A stretch of DNA of 64,000 bases from Luffa acutangula (Eukaryota; Streptophyta; Magnoliopsida; Cucurbitales; Cucurbitaceae): contig CM072089.1 in the NCBI GenBank assembly GCA_036850905.1, positions 41,823,119-41,887,118 on the forward strand, written 5' to 3'. Position numbers and translations under genes: made by a program. Under the pieces are notes generated by a model. The model saw only the letters and a list, made by a program, of their open reading frames with translations. It did no database searches and was not told the origin of the DNA. This document shows, in pieces, positions 10,203 through 21,548 of the stretch (positions are counted from its first letter, which is position 1; each line of letters opens with the position of its first letter).

Positions 10203-11842
10203 CTATTTTATGTGATGACCTGTGTAACTTTATCTAAGTCCTAAGCTAACTATGAACTCCTGTTTATTCGAGTTTATCCTTAGATCTGCATGGGTCAGAG
10301 TGGCTTAGCATCGCCGACTCAATAAGCCTCCCATTTCTAGGATAGGAACGGGTAGATAGCTGGGGACATAGTCCAGCAAGAAGGAATTCACTCCTACCCG
10401 AATTAGGGATAGTAGAGAGGTTGTTCGCTTAAGTGCTGACTCCGGGGCTTGAACAAAGGGATCCCACCCTCTCATTGGCCCGTGAGGGACTCGGTTTGTT
10501 GGTTGGACCATAAACCAATTGTTCATTAGAGGATCAATGGGACTTAAGGAACAAGAAGTACTATAGGTATAAACAGACATTTGACCCAGTTATAGTTACG
10601 AACAACCTGTGAAGGATCGACTTACTAATCATGGTTATATCAGGTCGACAAAAATATATTAGAAGTGAGGGGAGTGCAGCTACTGGGCTATAGTGGAGTG
10701 TCCCGGTAGTTAACGAATGTTGGTTAGGTAGGTTAATGAGATTAGTCAGTTAACCTCAGATCGTTGGAGCCCATGATCTGTAGGTCCATTAGGTCCCCCT
10801 GCTAGCTCATACAGATGATACCTTAGAACATAGTGATAGGAAAGTTTGAATCGTTGAAAATTTGGTTTAGAGAATTAGTGTCGACTATATATGATATTAT
10901 CAACACAATAGGTTTATTATGGATTAAACTATTAATTGAGAGAGTAAAGTATTTAAATATGATTTAAATACAATATGTATGAATAGAGATTCATATTAGG
11001 TATTAATTTGATATATGATATTAAATTAATATTACATAATTGATTAAATTTTTTAATTAATTATTGTTTTAATTGAAAAATGATTATGAATTTTTTTTAA
11101 TTAAAATTGAGATAGAAATTTCAATCATGAATTTATGGAAATTCAAGATTAGTGGATTGAATTAGGTGATATGAATTAATTCGATTAATGTCATATGATT
11201 AATTGAAATTATTCCATTAATTGATAATTTGAAGGGCAATTGAGTATTGCATTTTAAATTAATTCCAAAACTAGAATTACACTCTTGCATGGATGGAGAT
11301 AGTGGAATTATACAACTAAATCCACTCTTGCATGCATGAAGAAAGTGAAATAACACCTCCCACATGCAATCTTGCATGTTATTTCCATAGAACACCTAGA
11401 ATCCACTAAGGTCATTCTCCTCTCCATGTGTCTTACATTGGTGAATCTAAGATGCATGGAAATCCTATATAAGTAGGGGATTAGGAGATGGAGAATGATG
11501 GATTTTTTGGAGTAATGTTATGTTGCCAAAATTTCTACTCAAACTCACTCTCTCAATACTCTCTAAAGCTTGAACCTTCAAGCATATCCATTCGAATCCC
11601 TTTCACCAAAGACTCCCACAAGTCGTTCTAAGGTCGGAGGATAGCGGAAAGCCACTAGAGGTGGTCCACACATCGTTCATGATCAAAGGAAACAAGGAGT
11701 AGCTCAATTGGTCTCCAAAAGGTTGGTTACAGTTATGCTCTCTGCCTTGGTTTAAAAAACATGTTTTCATTTTCTAAAATTGATGTAGTTAAGTATCTCT
11801 GATCCTAAGATTGCTTCCACATTTGCCATATGAACACCTACA
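10203..11842 (+). repeat. 5' LTR of element B, first part missing
   Basis: Collinear with the 3' LTR from about 50922 onward (AACTATGAACTCCTG, GGGACATAGTCCAGCAAG, GATCTGTAGGTCC). The first ~440 bp, including TGTTGGGATTGG, are absent; the probable Gypsy LTR lies in their place. It ends ...ATGAACACCTACA, two bases before the primer site. A TATA-like CCTATATAAGTAGG sits at about 11464. Confidence 0.85.
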
Positions 11843-11844
11843 AT

Positions 11845-11856
11845 TGGTATCAGAGC
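11845..11856 (+). other. primer binding site of element B
   Basis: TGGTATCAGAGC, a perfect initiator Met-tRNA type site, two bases after the LTR. Confidence 0.93.
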
Positions 11857-14148
11857 ATGATGAAGGTACCTAACATGCAATAATTTTAGTTTGGTGGGTA
11901 GCTTTTCATATGATGAAACTGTGTTGGTAACTACAGTAAATTGGTTTTGGGATTGGCTTTAATTTTCATTCAATTTGTTGAATAAATTTTTAATTGCCTA
12001 CATGTATATTGGCATTAATGAGTGCATATGAAGTCTGTAAAACGTGAGAGTCAATAGAGTCCATTTAGGTCGCCAATTTGAAGAAATTCGGAGACTGTTC
12101 AAAGTTGGCTAAAAATTCCAGCCCAAAAGTGTTCAAGCAATTTAAGGAGGTTTGGGTCGGTTCGAATTGTTCGGGAGCGGTCCAAGCCCACATTATGAAT
12201 TATTATTGTAATAATTTTAGGTGTTTGCTTGATTTAGATCCCAAAGCCAATTCACTTTAGTTAATTTAATTAATTATGCATTTATGAATGTATGTTTTAA
12301 TTAAATTCAATTCCTTGTGCATAATGTATGCCATTTAGATTTAAAATCCCATCATAGGAAAACATGATTCATGCATTAATTAGTATATTATAAGAGTTAT
12401 GATATTAATTAAATGCATGTATAAAGTTTCATGAAATTAATTTAAGAAATTGTATTAATTTAGGAGATGCATGATTGATGGTTTAATTTTAAATGAATGC
12501 TTAATATAAATGTTATATTAATTAATCGAAAATAAAACAAGCATGCAACATGAAACTTCCTTAGCTCGTTTATAAAAGTTATATTCGAAATAAAGTATGT
12601 TATAGATTTTTCGTTCGTTATAAGCATGATAAACCGAGATAGACTTAAAATCTATAACAAGATAAATGCATGCTCACTTAGGTCAACGAACCTTCAAATC
12701 GATCAACTTGCATAGATTAGGTTGATATCTTGTAAAGCTAAGGTTACAAGAGAACTCACCCGATAAGATGTTGTCTAAGGCTGGAGGTATTTAAGTTGAT
12801 GGTTTACATAACACCTCCTACCTGGGCATCGAATAGGTACTTGAGTTAGGTTAACCAGAGTTTTATGAGCATGCATGCGCGATGTGAGGTTTTAAAGAGT
12901 TATCACCTAGACATCGTAGTATAAAGAGTTATACACACCTAGACATAGGTTGTTTCTAAATGGTGCTTTATATATAACTTGAATGTTTGATTGTTATATG
13001 CTTCAAATCACCAATAGAAAGCAAGTTATAGGGTTAATTCATTAAAAGTTAAAACAATTATAAAAGTTAATTAATAGAAACCGTAAAACCTATAACAAAG
13101 AGTTGCATGCTAACATAGGATCTTAGGATCATGCCATGATTTTAAAAGGTTTAAAATTAAATAGACCTAAGATCACCGTTTCTAATAGGATTAGAAAATG
13201 TCTTACTTAGTATTTGAATAGATTTAAAATATGAGTAAGTAGGACATAAGACATTGGTTATAAGGAAACTCTTCCGACAAATGGTCTGGAACCTGAGTTG
13301 AATTAACCATAGTCTTATTAGCATGCAATGTAACTAGGTAATTAAAAGCGTTTAATTCACCTGGAAATTTAGTGTAAATACCTTATTTAATAAGGCGTAG
13401 ACTTAGATAGATTCCTTTAGCCAGAATTTACCTAAGTAAATAGACCCTAATCTTAAAATACTTAGTGGGAGGAAACATATAAAAAACAAGATGTCTCATA
13501 TCAAGTTTCTTATTCTCACGTATCTCCGTGAAGTTCACACCGTGAGAATCATGCTCGACCTCGTGTCACCCAGGAAGTGACCTCCCTTCGGAAGGTGTTT
13601 GCATGATTCAATACCAAGGTGAATGGAGAGAGTGTTTATAGTAAGTGGGAGCAGGAACTGTGTCAACACATCCTTCGGTCTCCTCCATTGGTACGTTCTG
13701 AGATTTCATGCTCTGCCTGCGTGTTGCCAATAGCGTGACCATCCCTTCTGAGGGCTTTGAGCATGGGGTAGCAGGGCGAACTCCGTAATGGATAGGGTTT
13801 CTTAGGTTTTGCCCCAACATTGTCTTTATTGATCGTAGCTTGTTGGGGCGGACCTCTAGGATCTGAAAGATGGCGGCTCACACTTACAGGAAATTATTAA
13901 ATTGTTAATAATTTCTTGACCAAGAAACGGTAACTAAACACTAACGGAATATGAGTTATTCTGGTGTTAGAGTTTGGTTGAGAACATCTCAATTCAGGGT
14001 AGGAGTACCTAATCACCCCTTGGTGGTTGTTGCTCTAAACCTCTGAAGTATCGTTGCAAAAGATTTATGAAATATAGGGTGTTTAATTACTTTTGCTAAA
14101 TTTATTGGATATGTATAATGAGTTTAGTGCAACATCATTAATACAAGT
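11857..14148 (+). other. leader of element B
   Basis: Same plan as the leader of A: a CGGTTCG-type part (about 12090-12180), AT-rich hairpins, GTCTAAGGCTGG units (12775 and a decayed one near 13260), and a final part with CTTCGG motifs at 13585 and 13674. It is cut at 14144-14148 (CAAGT) by element D and continues at 31594 to the acceptor TTTGTTTGTTTCAG (31601-31614) and ATG at 31619. Confidence 0.75.
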
Positions 14149-16078
14149 TGAAGGTGTACATATTACACATGCGGAATCAATTGAAGATCGAAAGCACTTA
14201 AGACATTCAATTTTACTCCTAAAGCATGCATGTTCTAGAAAAGACAGAATAGAGAGTTTAGAAAACACCAACCTTTGTAGCTCACTTATGTTGAACTCCT
14301 TGTGGTGTTTGCCTCTCCTATGCTCCTTGGACAACCTCTAGAGTCTTCCCCACTATACTCCGGGCCAAGAACGACTTGTGGGAGTCTATATAAGATAGGG
14401 AATGGGAAGGGAATGCTTGAAGCATCAAACAATGGAGAAGAATGAGAGATGAGAGAATTTTGAGTCCAAATTCCAGCAGCATAACATTAAGGAAATGGCT
14501 CTCTTATGTTTGAATATGATTCAAACTCCTTTTAAAGACATTCTCCATGCAAAGCCAAGCCTCAAGACACAAGACACATGGTGTATTTGCAAGCTCAAAT
14601 GGATTCTAGGTGTACATTACACAAGACATGCAACAATGCATGAGTGAGTTGTCTTTCCACTTTGAATGATCATGCATTAAGTGGATTTCCAACTAAATCC
14701 ACTAAATTCAAATTGAAATAAAATTTCAAGCTTGCAAATTACCCCCAATTTCAATTCTAAATTGAAATTGATTGCTTGGTAATTAATTTGAAAATTTTCA
14801 AATTAATTTTGATATGATTAATCTAATTAATCTTTGTTATCTTGTGCAATTCCATATATATGATTCCTAATACATATATATAGTATTCAAAACACTTTTA
14901 AATACTTCATCTCTCATTTTCTAATTTAATTCATAATTAAATTATTGTGTCAAACACAATTTACGACAATACCCTTTTTCCCGATTTTGAACGATTCAAA
15001 GCTTCCTATCTTTTGTTCTAGGCTTAATTCCGATATGAGCTAGTAGGGGGACCTAATGGACCTATAAATCATGGGCTCCAACGATTCGAGGCTAACCGAC
15101 TAATCTCATTGTCCAAGCTAGCCAACATTCGTTAACTATCGGGACACTCCACTATAGCCCGATAGTTGCACTCCCCTCACTATAGATATATTTTCGTCCA
15201 CTTGATTTAACCATGATTAGTAAGTCGATCCTTTACAGGTTGTTCGTAGCTATAGCTAGGTCAATAAGCCGTTTTACCCCTATAGTACTTCTAGTTCCTT
15301 AAGTCCCACTGATCCTCTAATGAACAATTGGTTTATGGTCCAACCAATAAACCGAATCCCTCTCGGGCCAATGAGAGGGCGGGATCCCTTTGTTCAAGCC
15401 CCGGAGTCAGCACTTAAGGGAACAACCTCTCTACTATCCCTTATTCGGGTAGGAGTGAATTCTTTCTTGCACGACTATGTCCCCAGCTATCTACCCGTTC
15501 CTATCCCTGAAATGGGAGGCTTATTGAGTCGGCGATACTGAGCCACTCTCACCTATGCAGATCTAAGGATAAGCCCGAATAAACAGGAGTTCATAATTAG
15601 CTCAGGATTAAGATCGAGTTACCTAGGTCATCACATGAAATAGTCAGTCTCATCAGTAAACGGTGTTATAAAGCGAGAGCGACTTATTTCTCGGTCTCGG
15701 TCTTATGCAAACTCATTGCACAAGACGCCCCCACTCGCATGTCTCTACATGGACGATTTAGGATCACATCGTCTATACCATCTATAAAGTGGGCCGCGTC
15801 TCATAGTGTCTCCAGAATAAGGTACCCAATCCTATTCCTATACTATAGACCGTTTTGGCTATTACTCAAGCTTGATCCACTTTTATGTCTCTACATAAAG
15901 CTCAAGTGTTCATCCTATAGCCATGGATCTTAGTTTATTGGATTTGGGTTATTATATGTGCAATTTAATTTATTCAGTAATGACTTTTATGAATCAATCT
16001 CGATAACACCTTTATCGAATAAGTATATTATTTGTTTAACATTCACTATCTACGAGTTTTAGGGCACCAATCCCAACA
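14149..16078 (-). repeat. 3' LTR of element D (type B)
   Basis: On the minus strand begins TGTTGGGATTGGTGCCC and ends ...TACACCTTCA. Nearly identical to 29662-31593. It includes a 73-codon open frame on the plus strand (15320-15541, MNNWFMVQPINR...) that recurs in other LTRs of the window. Confidence 0.95.
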
Positions 16079-16254
16079 ATCTCCCACTTGAACTAAAACT
16101 CTAGTTTAGTGGGATGTACTATAATCTATAACAGCAGTGGATGAATAAATACTTGTATTAATAACGGAGTAAGAATACAATAAACTAGGGCATCTAAATA
16201 CCCAGTATGCTAAGGTATCGATATACCGGTTACAATTCTCCCACTTGACCTAGA

Positions 16255-19200
16255 TTATTTCTCGTACATATCTCGCAGACCCAGACCTTCTAGATGACTC
16301 TCGAACACTTTAGCCGTGAGAGCCTTTGTGAATGGATCAGCAATGTTGTGCTCCGACGCTATCTTCGTGACGATCATGTCTCCTCGGTGCACAATCTCCC
16401 TAATGAGATGGTATTTCCTTTCGATGTGCTTGCCTCTCTTATGGCTGTGAGGTTCCTTTGAGTTTGCAACTGCGCCGCTATTATCACAATACAAGGTGAT
16501 AGGCAGATGCATATTTGGAACGACTTCCAAGTCAGTTAGGAACTTCCTGAGCCATACTGCCTCTTTTGTTGCTTCGCAAGCGGCTACATATTCGGCCTCC
16601 ATGGTCGAGTCTGCAATGCATCCTTGCTTGATTCTGCGCCATACTATTGCTCCTCCATTTAGAGTGAATACTGACCCCGATGTAGATTTCCTCGAATCTT
16701 TATCAGTTTGAAAGTCAGAATCAGTGAATCCAGTACGGATCAAATCCTTCGAACCATACACGAGCATATAGTCCCTCGTTCTCCTTAGATATTTGAGGAT
16801 ACTTTTAATGGCTGTCCAATGATCAAATCCTGGATTGGATTGATATCTACTGACAATCCCTACTGCATAACAAATGTCAGGCCTTGTACACAACATGGCA
16901 TACATTAGGCTACCTACTGCAGAGGCATAGGGAAAACGTCTCATGTCCTCAACTTCTTGAGGTGTCTGAGGACACTGTTCCTTAGACAAGTTAATTCCGT
17001 GCCTAAAAGGTAATAGTCCTTTCTTGGAATTTTGCATTTTATATCTAACCAACAATTTGTCGATATAAGACGCTTGAGACAAGGCTAGCGTTTTGTTCTT
17101 TCGGTTTCGAACAATTTGGATTCCTAGAACAAATTGTGCCTCACCCAAATCTTTCATTTGGAATTGAGTTGCTAGCCATAGTTTAATGTCAGTTAGATAA
17201 CCTACATCATTCCCGATGAGTAGGATATCATCCACATACAGTACTAAGAAAGCTATAGAGTTGTCGATGATCCTTTTGTAAACACAAGGCTCATCAACGT
17301 TTTGTTCAAAGCCATAAGATTTGATCGCAGTATCAAATCTTATATTCCAGGATCTAGACGCTTGTTTTAATCCATAAATGGATCGTTTAAGCTTGCAAAC
17401 TTTTTGCTCTTGATCCTGAGCTATGAACCCCTCTGGCTGAGACATGTAGATACTTTCTTCAAGATTACCGTTCAGAAAGGCAGTCTTGACATCCATTTGC
17501 CATATTTCATAATCGTAAAATGTGGCAATGGATAAAAGTATCCGGATCGACTTTAACATGGCAACAGGGGAGAAGGTTTCTTCATAGTTAATCCCCTCCC
17601 GCTGGGTAAAACCCTTTGCCACAAGTCGTGCCTTAAAGGTCTGTACCTTTCCAGCAGCGTCTCGTTTTCTCTTGTAGATCCATTTGCACCCTATGGGTCT
17701 AACCCCTTCAGGTTGATCTACAAGATCCCATACTGAATTAAAATGCATGGACTCGATCTCTAAGTCCATGGCTTTAATCCACTCGTTCTTGTCAACGTCA
17801 TCCATTGCTTGTTTAAAGGTTAATGGATCCTCGATCCCGTCATCAGGTATGACGACTGGAGTTTCAGTTAAACCCAAATAGCGATCAGGCTGTCTAACAA
17901 CCCTCCCACTACGTTGAGGTCCTCTTATTTCTTGAGAAGGACGTGATTGACTCGAGGTGCCGGTATCATCAACAACTCTTGTTGATGTTTCTGTAGCTTC
18001 GTTAGATAGTTCACTTAATACGACTTTACTACGTGGCTTGTGATCTCTTAGGTGGTCTTCTTCTAGGAATGTAGCATTTTTCGATACAAGTACTTTATTT
18101 TCCTCTGGATCGAAGAAGTATCCACCTCTCGTTTCTTTGGGATAGCCTATAAATAGCATGGCATACATTAAGCTACCCACTGCAGATGCGTAGGGAATCC
18201 GTCTCATATCCTCAACGTCTTGAGGTGTCTTAGGAGACTGTTCCTTAGACAAGTGAACCCCATGCCTGAAAGGCAACAAGCCCTTCTTGGAATTCTGCAT
18301 CGAATATCGAGCCAACATCTTGTCTATATACGTTGCCTGAGACAGAGCTAGCGATTTGTTCTTTCTATCCCGAATAATCTGGATGCCAAGAACATACTGG
18401 GCCTCACCCAAATCTTTCATTTGGAATTGAGCTGCTAGCCATTCTTTTACGTCAGACAGATACCCTACATCATTCCCAATGAGCAGGATGTCGTCTACAT
18501 AAAGTACGAGGAAAGCTACTTTATTCTTGTCGATCTTCTTGTATACACAAGGCTCATCAACATTCTGGTCAAAACCAAAAGATTTGATCGCAGTATCAAA
18601 TCTAATATTCCAAGATCGAGAAGCCTGTTTCAACCCATAAATGGATCGATTCAGTTTGCAAACTTTTTGCTCATGACCTTGGGATATGAACCCTTCGGGT
18701 TGAGACATAAAAATACTCTCGTCAAGATTGCCATTCAGAAAAGCTGTCTTGACATCCATTTGCCAAATTTCATAATCATAAAATGTGGCAATGGATAAGA
18801 GGATTCTTATGGACTTAAGCATAGCAACTGGAGAAAAAGTTTCTTCATAGTCCACTCCTTCTCGTTGGGTATAACCCTTTGCTACAAGTCTTGCTTTGAA
18901 AGTCTGTACTTTCCCAGCAGCATCTCTTTTCCTCTTATAGATCCATTTACACCCAATGGGTTTGACCCCCTCAGGTAGATCTACAAGTTCCCAAACTTGA
19001 TTGAAGTACATTGACTCCATCTCAAGGTCCATGGCTTTGGCCCACTCGTCCTTATCTACATCATTCATTGCCTGACGATAAGACAATGGATCTTCTACGC
19101 CGTCATCAGGTATGACTACTTGTGTTTCTGTTAAACCCAAGTAGCGGTTAGGTTGTGTCACAACCCTCCCACTGCGTCGAAGCTCTCCCACTACGTGAGG

Positions 19201-21027
19201 AGGACTAGATTGACGAGAAGAACTGCATTCTCCAACAACTCTTGTTGAAGGACCAGGTTCATCAACAACCCTTGTTGACCCTTCTGTAGCTTCTCCTAAT
19301 ACTAACTTACTTCGTGGTCGATGATCTCGAATGTGGTCTTCCTCCAAGAAAGTTGCATTTGTCGATACAAATACTTTATTATCTTGAGGGTCGTAGAAAA
19401 GACCACCTCTCGTTTCTTTCGGGTAACCAACAAATTGGCATATTCTCGTACGTGGTTCCAATTTCTTAGGATTTGTCACTAACACATGTGCAGGACAACC
19501 CCAGATTCGAAAGTAATGTAAACTAGGTTTACGCCCCCTCCATAACTCAAAAGGAGTTTCAGAAACACTTTTTGAGGGAACACTGTTAAGAATATGTACT
19601 GCAGTCTCTACTGCATACCCCCAAAACGAGCTAGGCAACTGAGCATAGCTCATCATAGATCGAACCATGTCTAACAAGGTTCTGTTTCTCCTTTCTGATA
19701 CACCATTCTGCTGAGGTGTACCAGGTGCTGAGAGTTGTGATTGAATTCCATGTTCTATCATATAGTCCTGGAATCGCTGATCTAAATACTCTCCACCTCG
19801 ATCTGATCGAAGTGTTTTAATCGTTTTACCTAACAGGTTTTCTACCTCAGCCTTAAACTCTTTGAACCTTTCAAGAGCCTCAGACTTATGGCCCATTAGG
19901 TACAAGTAACCGTATCGTGAATAATCATCTATAAAAGAGATGAAGTATTCAAAACCACCTCGAGCCTTTACATTCATTGGACCACAAAGATCCGAATGTA
20001 TCAGTTCAAGTGGTTCTTTGGCCCTATAACCTTTTCCGGTAAAAGGCCTCTTGGTCATTTTACCCTCGAGACACGATTCACAGGGTGGTAAAGATGTATC
20101 TTCTATGTCACTTAGAAGTCCATTTTTAACCAAACGATCGATCCGATCGATGTTAATATGACCAAGACGAAGATGCCAAAGATACGTGTTGTTACTTAAA
20201 AGAGAAACTTTTTGCCTTTTGTTTTGCGTTTCGGCCGTTTTAAACATTTCATGACTTAAAATAGCCTTAACATCATTTGGTCTTAACACAAATAAATTAT
20301 TCTCACGCTTAGCTGAACAAATGTAAACTCCATTCTTTGAAATTAAAGCTTCATTAAGCAAGAAGGAAATTGAATAACATTGTTCTAACAAAGCTGAAAC
20401 AGAAATAAGGTTCCTTTTAATTCTAGGAACCAAGTACAAGTCCTCTAAAATTAAAAACCTATTTCTAAAGAATAATTTTGCAGCTCCCACTGCACGAGCT
20501 GAAACGACGTCTCCCGTTCCGACCTTGAGCGTCATTTCACCCTCTGCCAGCTGCTGGAAATTATTTCCCTGAAAAGAAGAACAAACATGATTAGTGGCTC
20601 CCGAATCTAGTATCCAGGCAAACTCATCATGTTCAACGAGACAAGTCTCTAACACAAGTAAATCAAATTTACCTTCTTTTTCTCTTCTCTTCTCAGCAAG
20701 GTAGCGGGGACAGTTGCGCTTCCAGTGACCATCTGCATTGCAGTGGAAGCATCTACCTTTGTCGGCCACGACCTTGGCCTTCCCCTTCCCTTGCACAGCC
20801 TGTGCAGGAGCCTTCCCCTTGTCTCCCTTCCTCTTTTGGATCTGCTTCGATGAAGAAGCCTGAGGTACAGATTTAGTCCCTGAGGATGAACCCTTCAGGA
20901 ACTTCTTCTTGGAATGGGCCACATTGGCCTCTCCTTTAACCACATTTTTGCCCTTGCTCTTTTGCAAGGACTCATAAATCTGTAACTCCGAGAGGAGGGT
21001 AGTCAGGTTGAACTGAATCTTATTCAT
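16255..21027 (-). CDS. pol: chimeric Copia polyprotein: element C pol fused in frame to element D pol, two RT domains
   Basis: A 1590-codon open frame, longer than a normal Copia pol. Residues 1-958 come from element C: zinc knuckle CFHCNADGHWKRNC at 93-106, protease DSGAT 141-145, integrase with H285/H290/C316/C319 and D346, D409, E445 (35 residues between the last two), then RT with YVDD at 843-846. It stops short in the RT/RNase H linker at ...GSLMYAML. From 959 (FIGYPKETRGG) it jumps back to the end of integrase from element D, then a second complete RT (YVDD 1264-1267) and one RNase H (about 1435-1570, with MEAEY and CDNSG). The joint lies at about 18151-18156. So the product would have two RTs, one RNase H and one complete integrase core. 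A separate gag frame overlaps its start by 4 bases. Whether it is translated or active cannot be told from sequence. Confidence 0.93.
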   Translation of the reverse strand: MNKIQFNLTTLLSELQIYESLQKSKGKNVVKGEANVAHSKKKFLKGSSSGTKSVPQASSSKQIQKRKGDKGKAPAQAVQGKGKAKVVADKGRCFHCNADGHWKRNCPRYLAEKRREKEGKFDLLVLETCLVEHDEFAWILDSGATNHVCSSFQGNNFQQLAEGEMTLKVGTGDVVSARAVGAAKLFFRNRFLILEDLYLVPRIKRNLISVSALLEQCYSISFLLNEALISKNGVYICSAKRENNLFVLRPNDVKAILSHEMFKTAETQNKRQKVSLLSNNTYLWHLRLGHINIDRIDRLVKNGLLSDIEDTSLPPCESCLEGKMTKRPFTGKGYRAKEPLELIHSDLCGPMNVKARGGFEYFISFIDDYSRYGYLYLMGHKSEALERFKEFKAEVENLLGKTIKTLRSDRGGEYLDQRFQDYMIEHGIQSQLSAPGTPQQNGVSERRNRTLLDMVRSMMSYAQLPSSFWGYAVETAVHILNSVPSKSVSETPFELWRGRKPSLHYFRIWGCPAHVLVTNPKKLEPRTRICQFVGYPKETRGGLFYDPQDNKVFVSTNATFLEEDHIRDHRPRSKLVLGEATEGSTRVVDEPGPSTRVVGECSSSRQSSPPHVVGELRRSGRVVTQPNRYLGLTETQVVIPDDGVEDPLSYRQAMNDVDKDEWAKAMDLEMESMYFNQVWELVDLPEGVKPIGCKWIYKRKRDAAGKVQTFKARLVAKGYTQREGVDYEETFSPVAMLKSIRILLSIATFYDYEIWQMDVKTAFLNGNLDESIFMSQPEGFISQGHEQKVCKLNRSIYGLKQASRSWNIRFDTAIKSFGFDQNVDEPCVYKKIDKNKVAFLVLYVDDILLIGNDVGYLSDVKEWLAAQFQMKDLGEAQYVLGIQIIRDRKNKSLALSQATYIDKMLARYSMQNSKKGLLPFRHGVHLSKEQSPKTPQDVEDMRRIPYASAVGSLMYAMLFIGYPKETRGGYFFDPEENKVLVSKNATFLEEDHLRDHKPRSKVVLSELSNEATETSTRVVDDTGTSSQSRPSQEIRGPQRSGRVVRQPDRYLGLTETPVVIPDDGIEDPLTFKQAMDDVDKNEWIKAMDLEIESMHFNSVWDLVDQPEGVRPIGCKWIYKRKRDAAGKVQTFKARLVAKGFTQREGINYEETFSPVAMLKSIRILLSIATFYDYEIWQMDVKTAFLNGNLEESIYMSQPEGFIAQDQEQKVCKLKRSIYGLKQASRSWNIRFDTAIKSYGFEQNVDEPCVYKRIIDNSIAFLVLYVDDILLIGNDVGYLTDIKLWLATQFQMKDLGEAQFVLGIQIVRNRKNKTLALSQASYIDKLLVRYKMQNSKKGLLPFRHGINLSKEQCPQTPQEVEDMRRFPYASAVGSLMYAMLCTRPDICYAVGIVSRYQSNPGFDHWTAIKSILKYLRRTRDYMLVYGSKDLIRTGFTDSDFQTDKDSRKSTSGSVFTLNGGAIVWRRIKQGCIADSTMEAEYVAACEATKEAVWLRKFLTDLEVVPNMHLPITLYCDNSGAVANSKEPHSHKRGKHIERKYHLIREIVHRGDMIVTKIASEHNIADPFTKALTAKVFESHLEGLGLRDMYEK

Positions 21028-21548
21028 GCTCGCGTTCGTCCTGAAAGACAGATAGCTCGCTGGGAGCGAGTGAAGGATGAACGCAACTGACTGCGCTCGC
21101 AGACAACCCCGCCATTTGCCTCAGCTATGTTGAACTGGTTAATCATGTCCAGGACATGTTCCCGAACAGATTGACCTTCCAGCATCTTGGCATTGAAGAC
21201 GTTCTTCAAGGCGTCGTGGTGGAGCTGGTAGGACGGAAGTCCAAACATCTCCTGCAGGGAATTCATAATTTCCCTGGCAGTTGCCACGTTTTCGTAACGC
21301 TTGGCCAACACTTCAGACAAGCTGACCAGAATATAGACTTTGACCTTTTCATTGGCCTTGGTCCAGCGTTCGTAGGTGTCCTTAACTGCCTGAGAGGCAG
21401 TGCGAGGGGGAACGGGAGGACATTCCTCCGTTAAGACGAATCTTAAGTCCTCAACCACGAGTATTGTATTGAGGTTTGATTTCCATTGTGGAAAATTCTC
21501 GCCGGTAAGTTGTTCATTTTTAAGCAGGGATATTATAGAGGAAGACAT
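21024..21548 (-). CDS. gag: Copia gag of element C (UBN2-type), frameshifted from pol
   Basis: 174 codons of retrotransposon gag, the capsid protein of Copia particles. The N-terminus has the usual LTGENFPQWKSNLNTIL pattern, followed by the conserved helix-rich core (YERWTKANEKVKVYIL, LHHDALKNVFNAKM, VLDMINQFNIAEANG). In related elements gag continues through MNKI into the zinc knuckle and pol as one frame. Here the residues after AEANGGVV stop resembling gag, and the expected continuation is found in the next frame from about 21087, which indicates a one-base loss rather than two real genes. The ATG at 21546-21548 follows TTTGTTTTTCAGCA, a splice-acceptor-like sequence (CAG at 21551-21553). 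The 4-base overlap with the pol ATG is therefore likely accidental. Confidence 0.88.
   Translation of the reverse strand: MSSSIISLLKNEQLTGENFPQWKSNLNTILVVEDLRFVLTEECPPVPPRTASQAVKDTYERWTKANEKVKVYILVSLSEVLAKRYENVATAREIMNSLQEMFGLPSYQLHHDALKNVFNAKMLEGQSVREHVLDMINQFNIAEANGGVVCERSQLRSSFTRSQRAICLSGRTRA

Noticed and set aside
16255..21027. Two complete tandem Copia genes rather than a fusion
   Set aside because: There is only one RNase H, no LTR or stop between the halves, and the frame is continuous through the joint.
21024..21030. Four-base gag/pol overlap in element C as programmed frameshifting
   Set aside because: Gag similarity continues in the pol frame upstream of the pol ATG, so a single-base loss near 21087 explains the split better.
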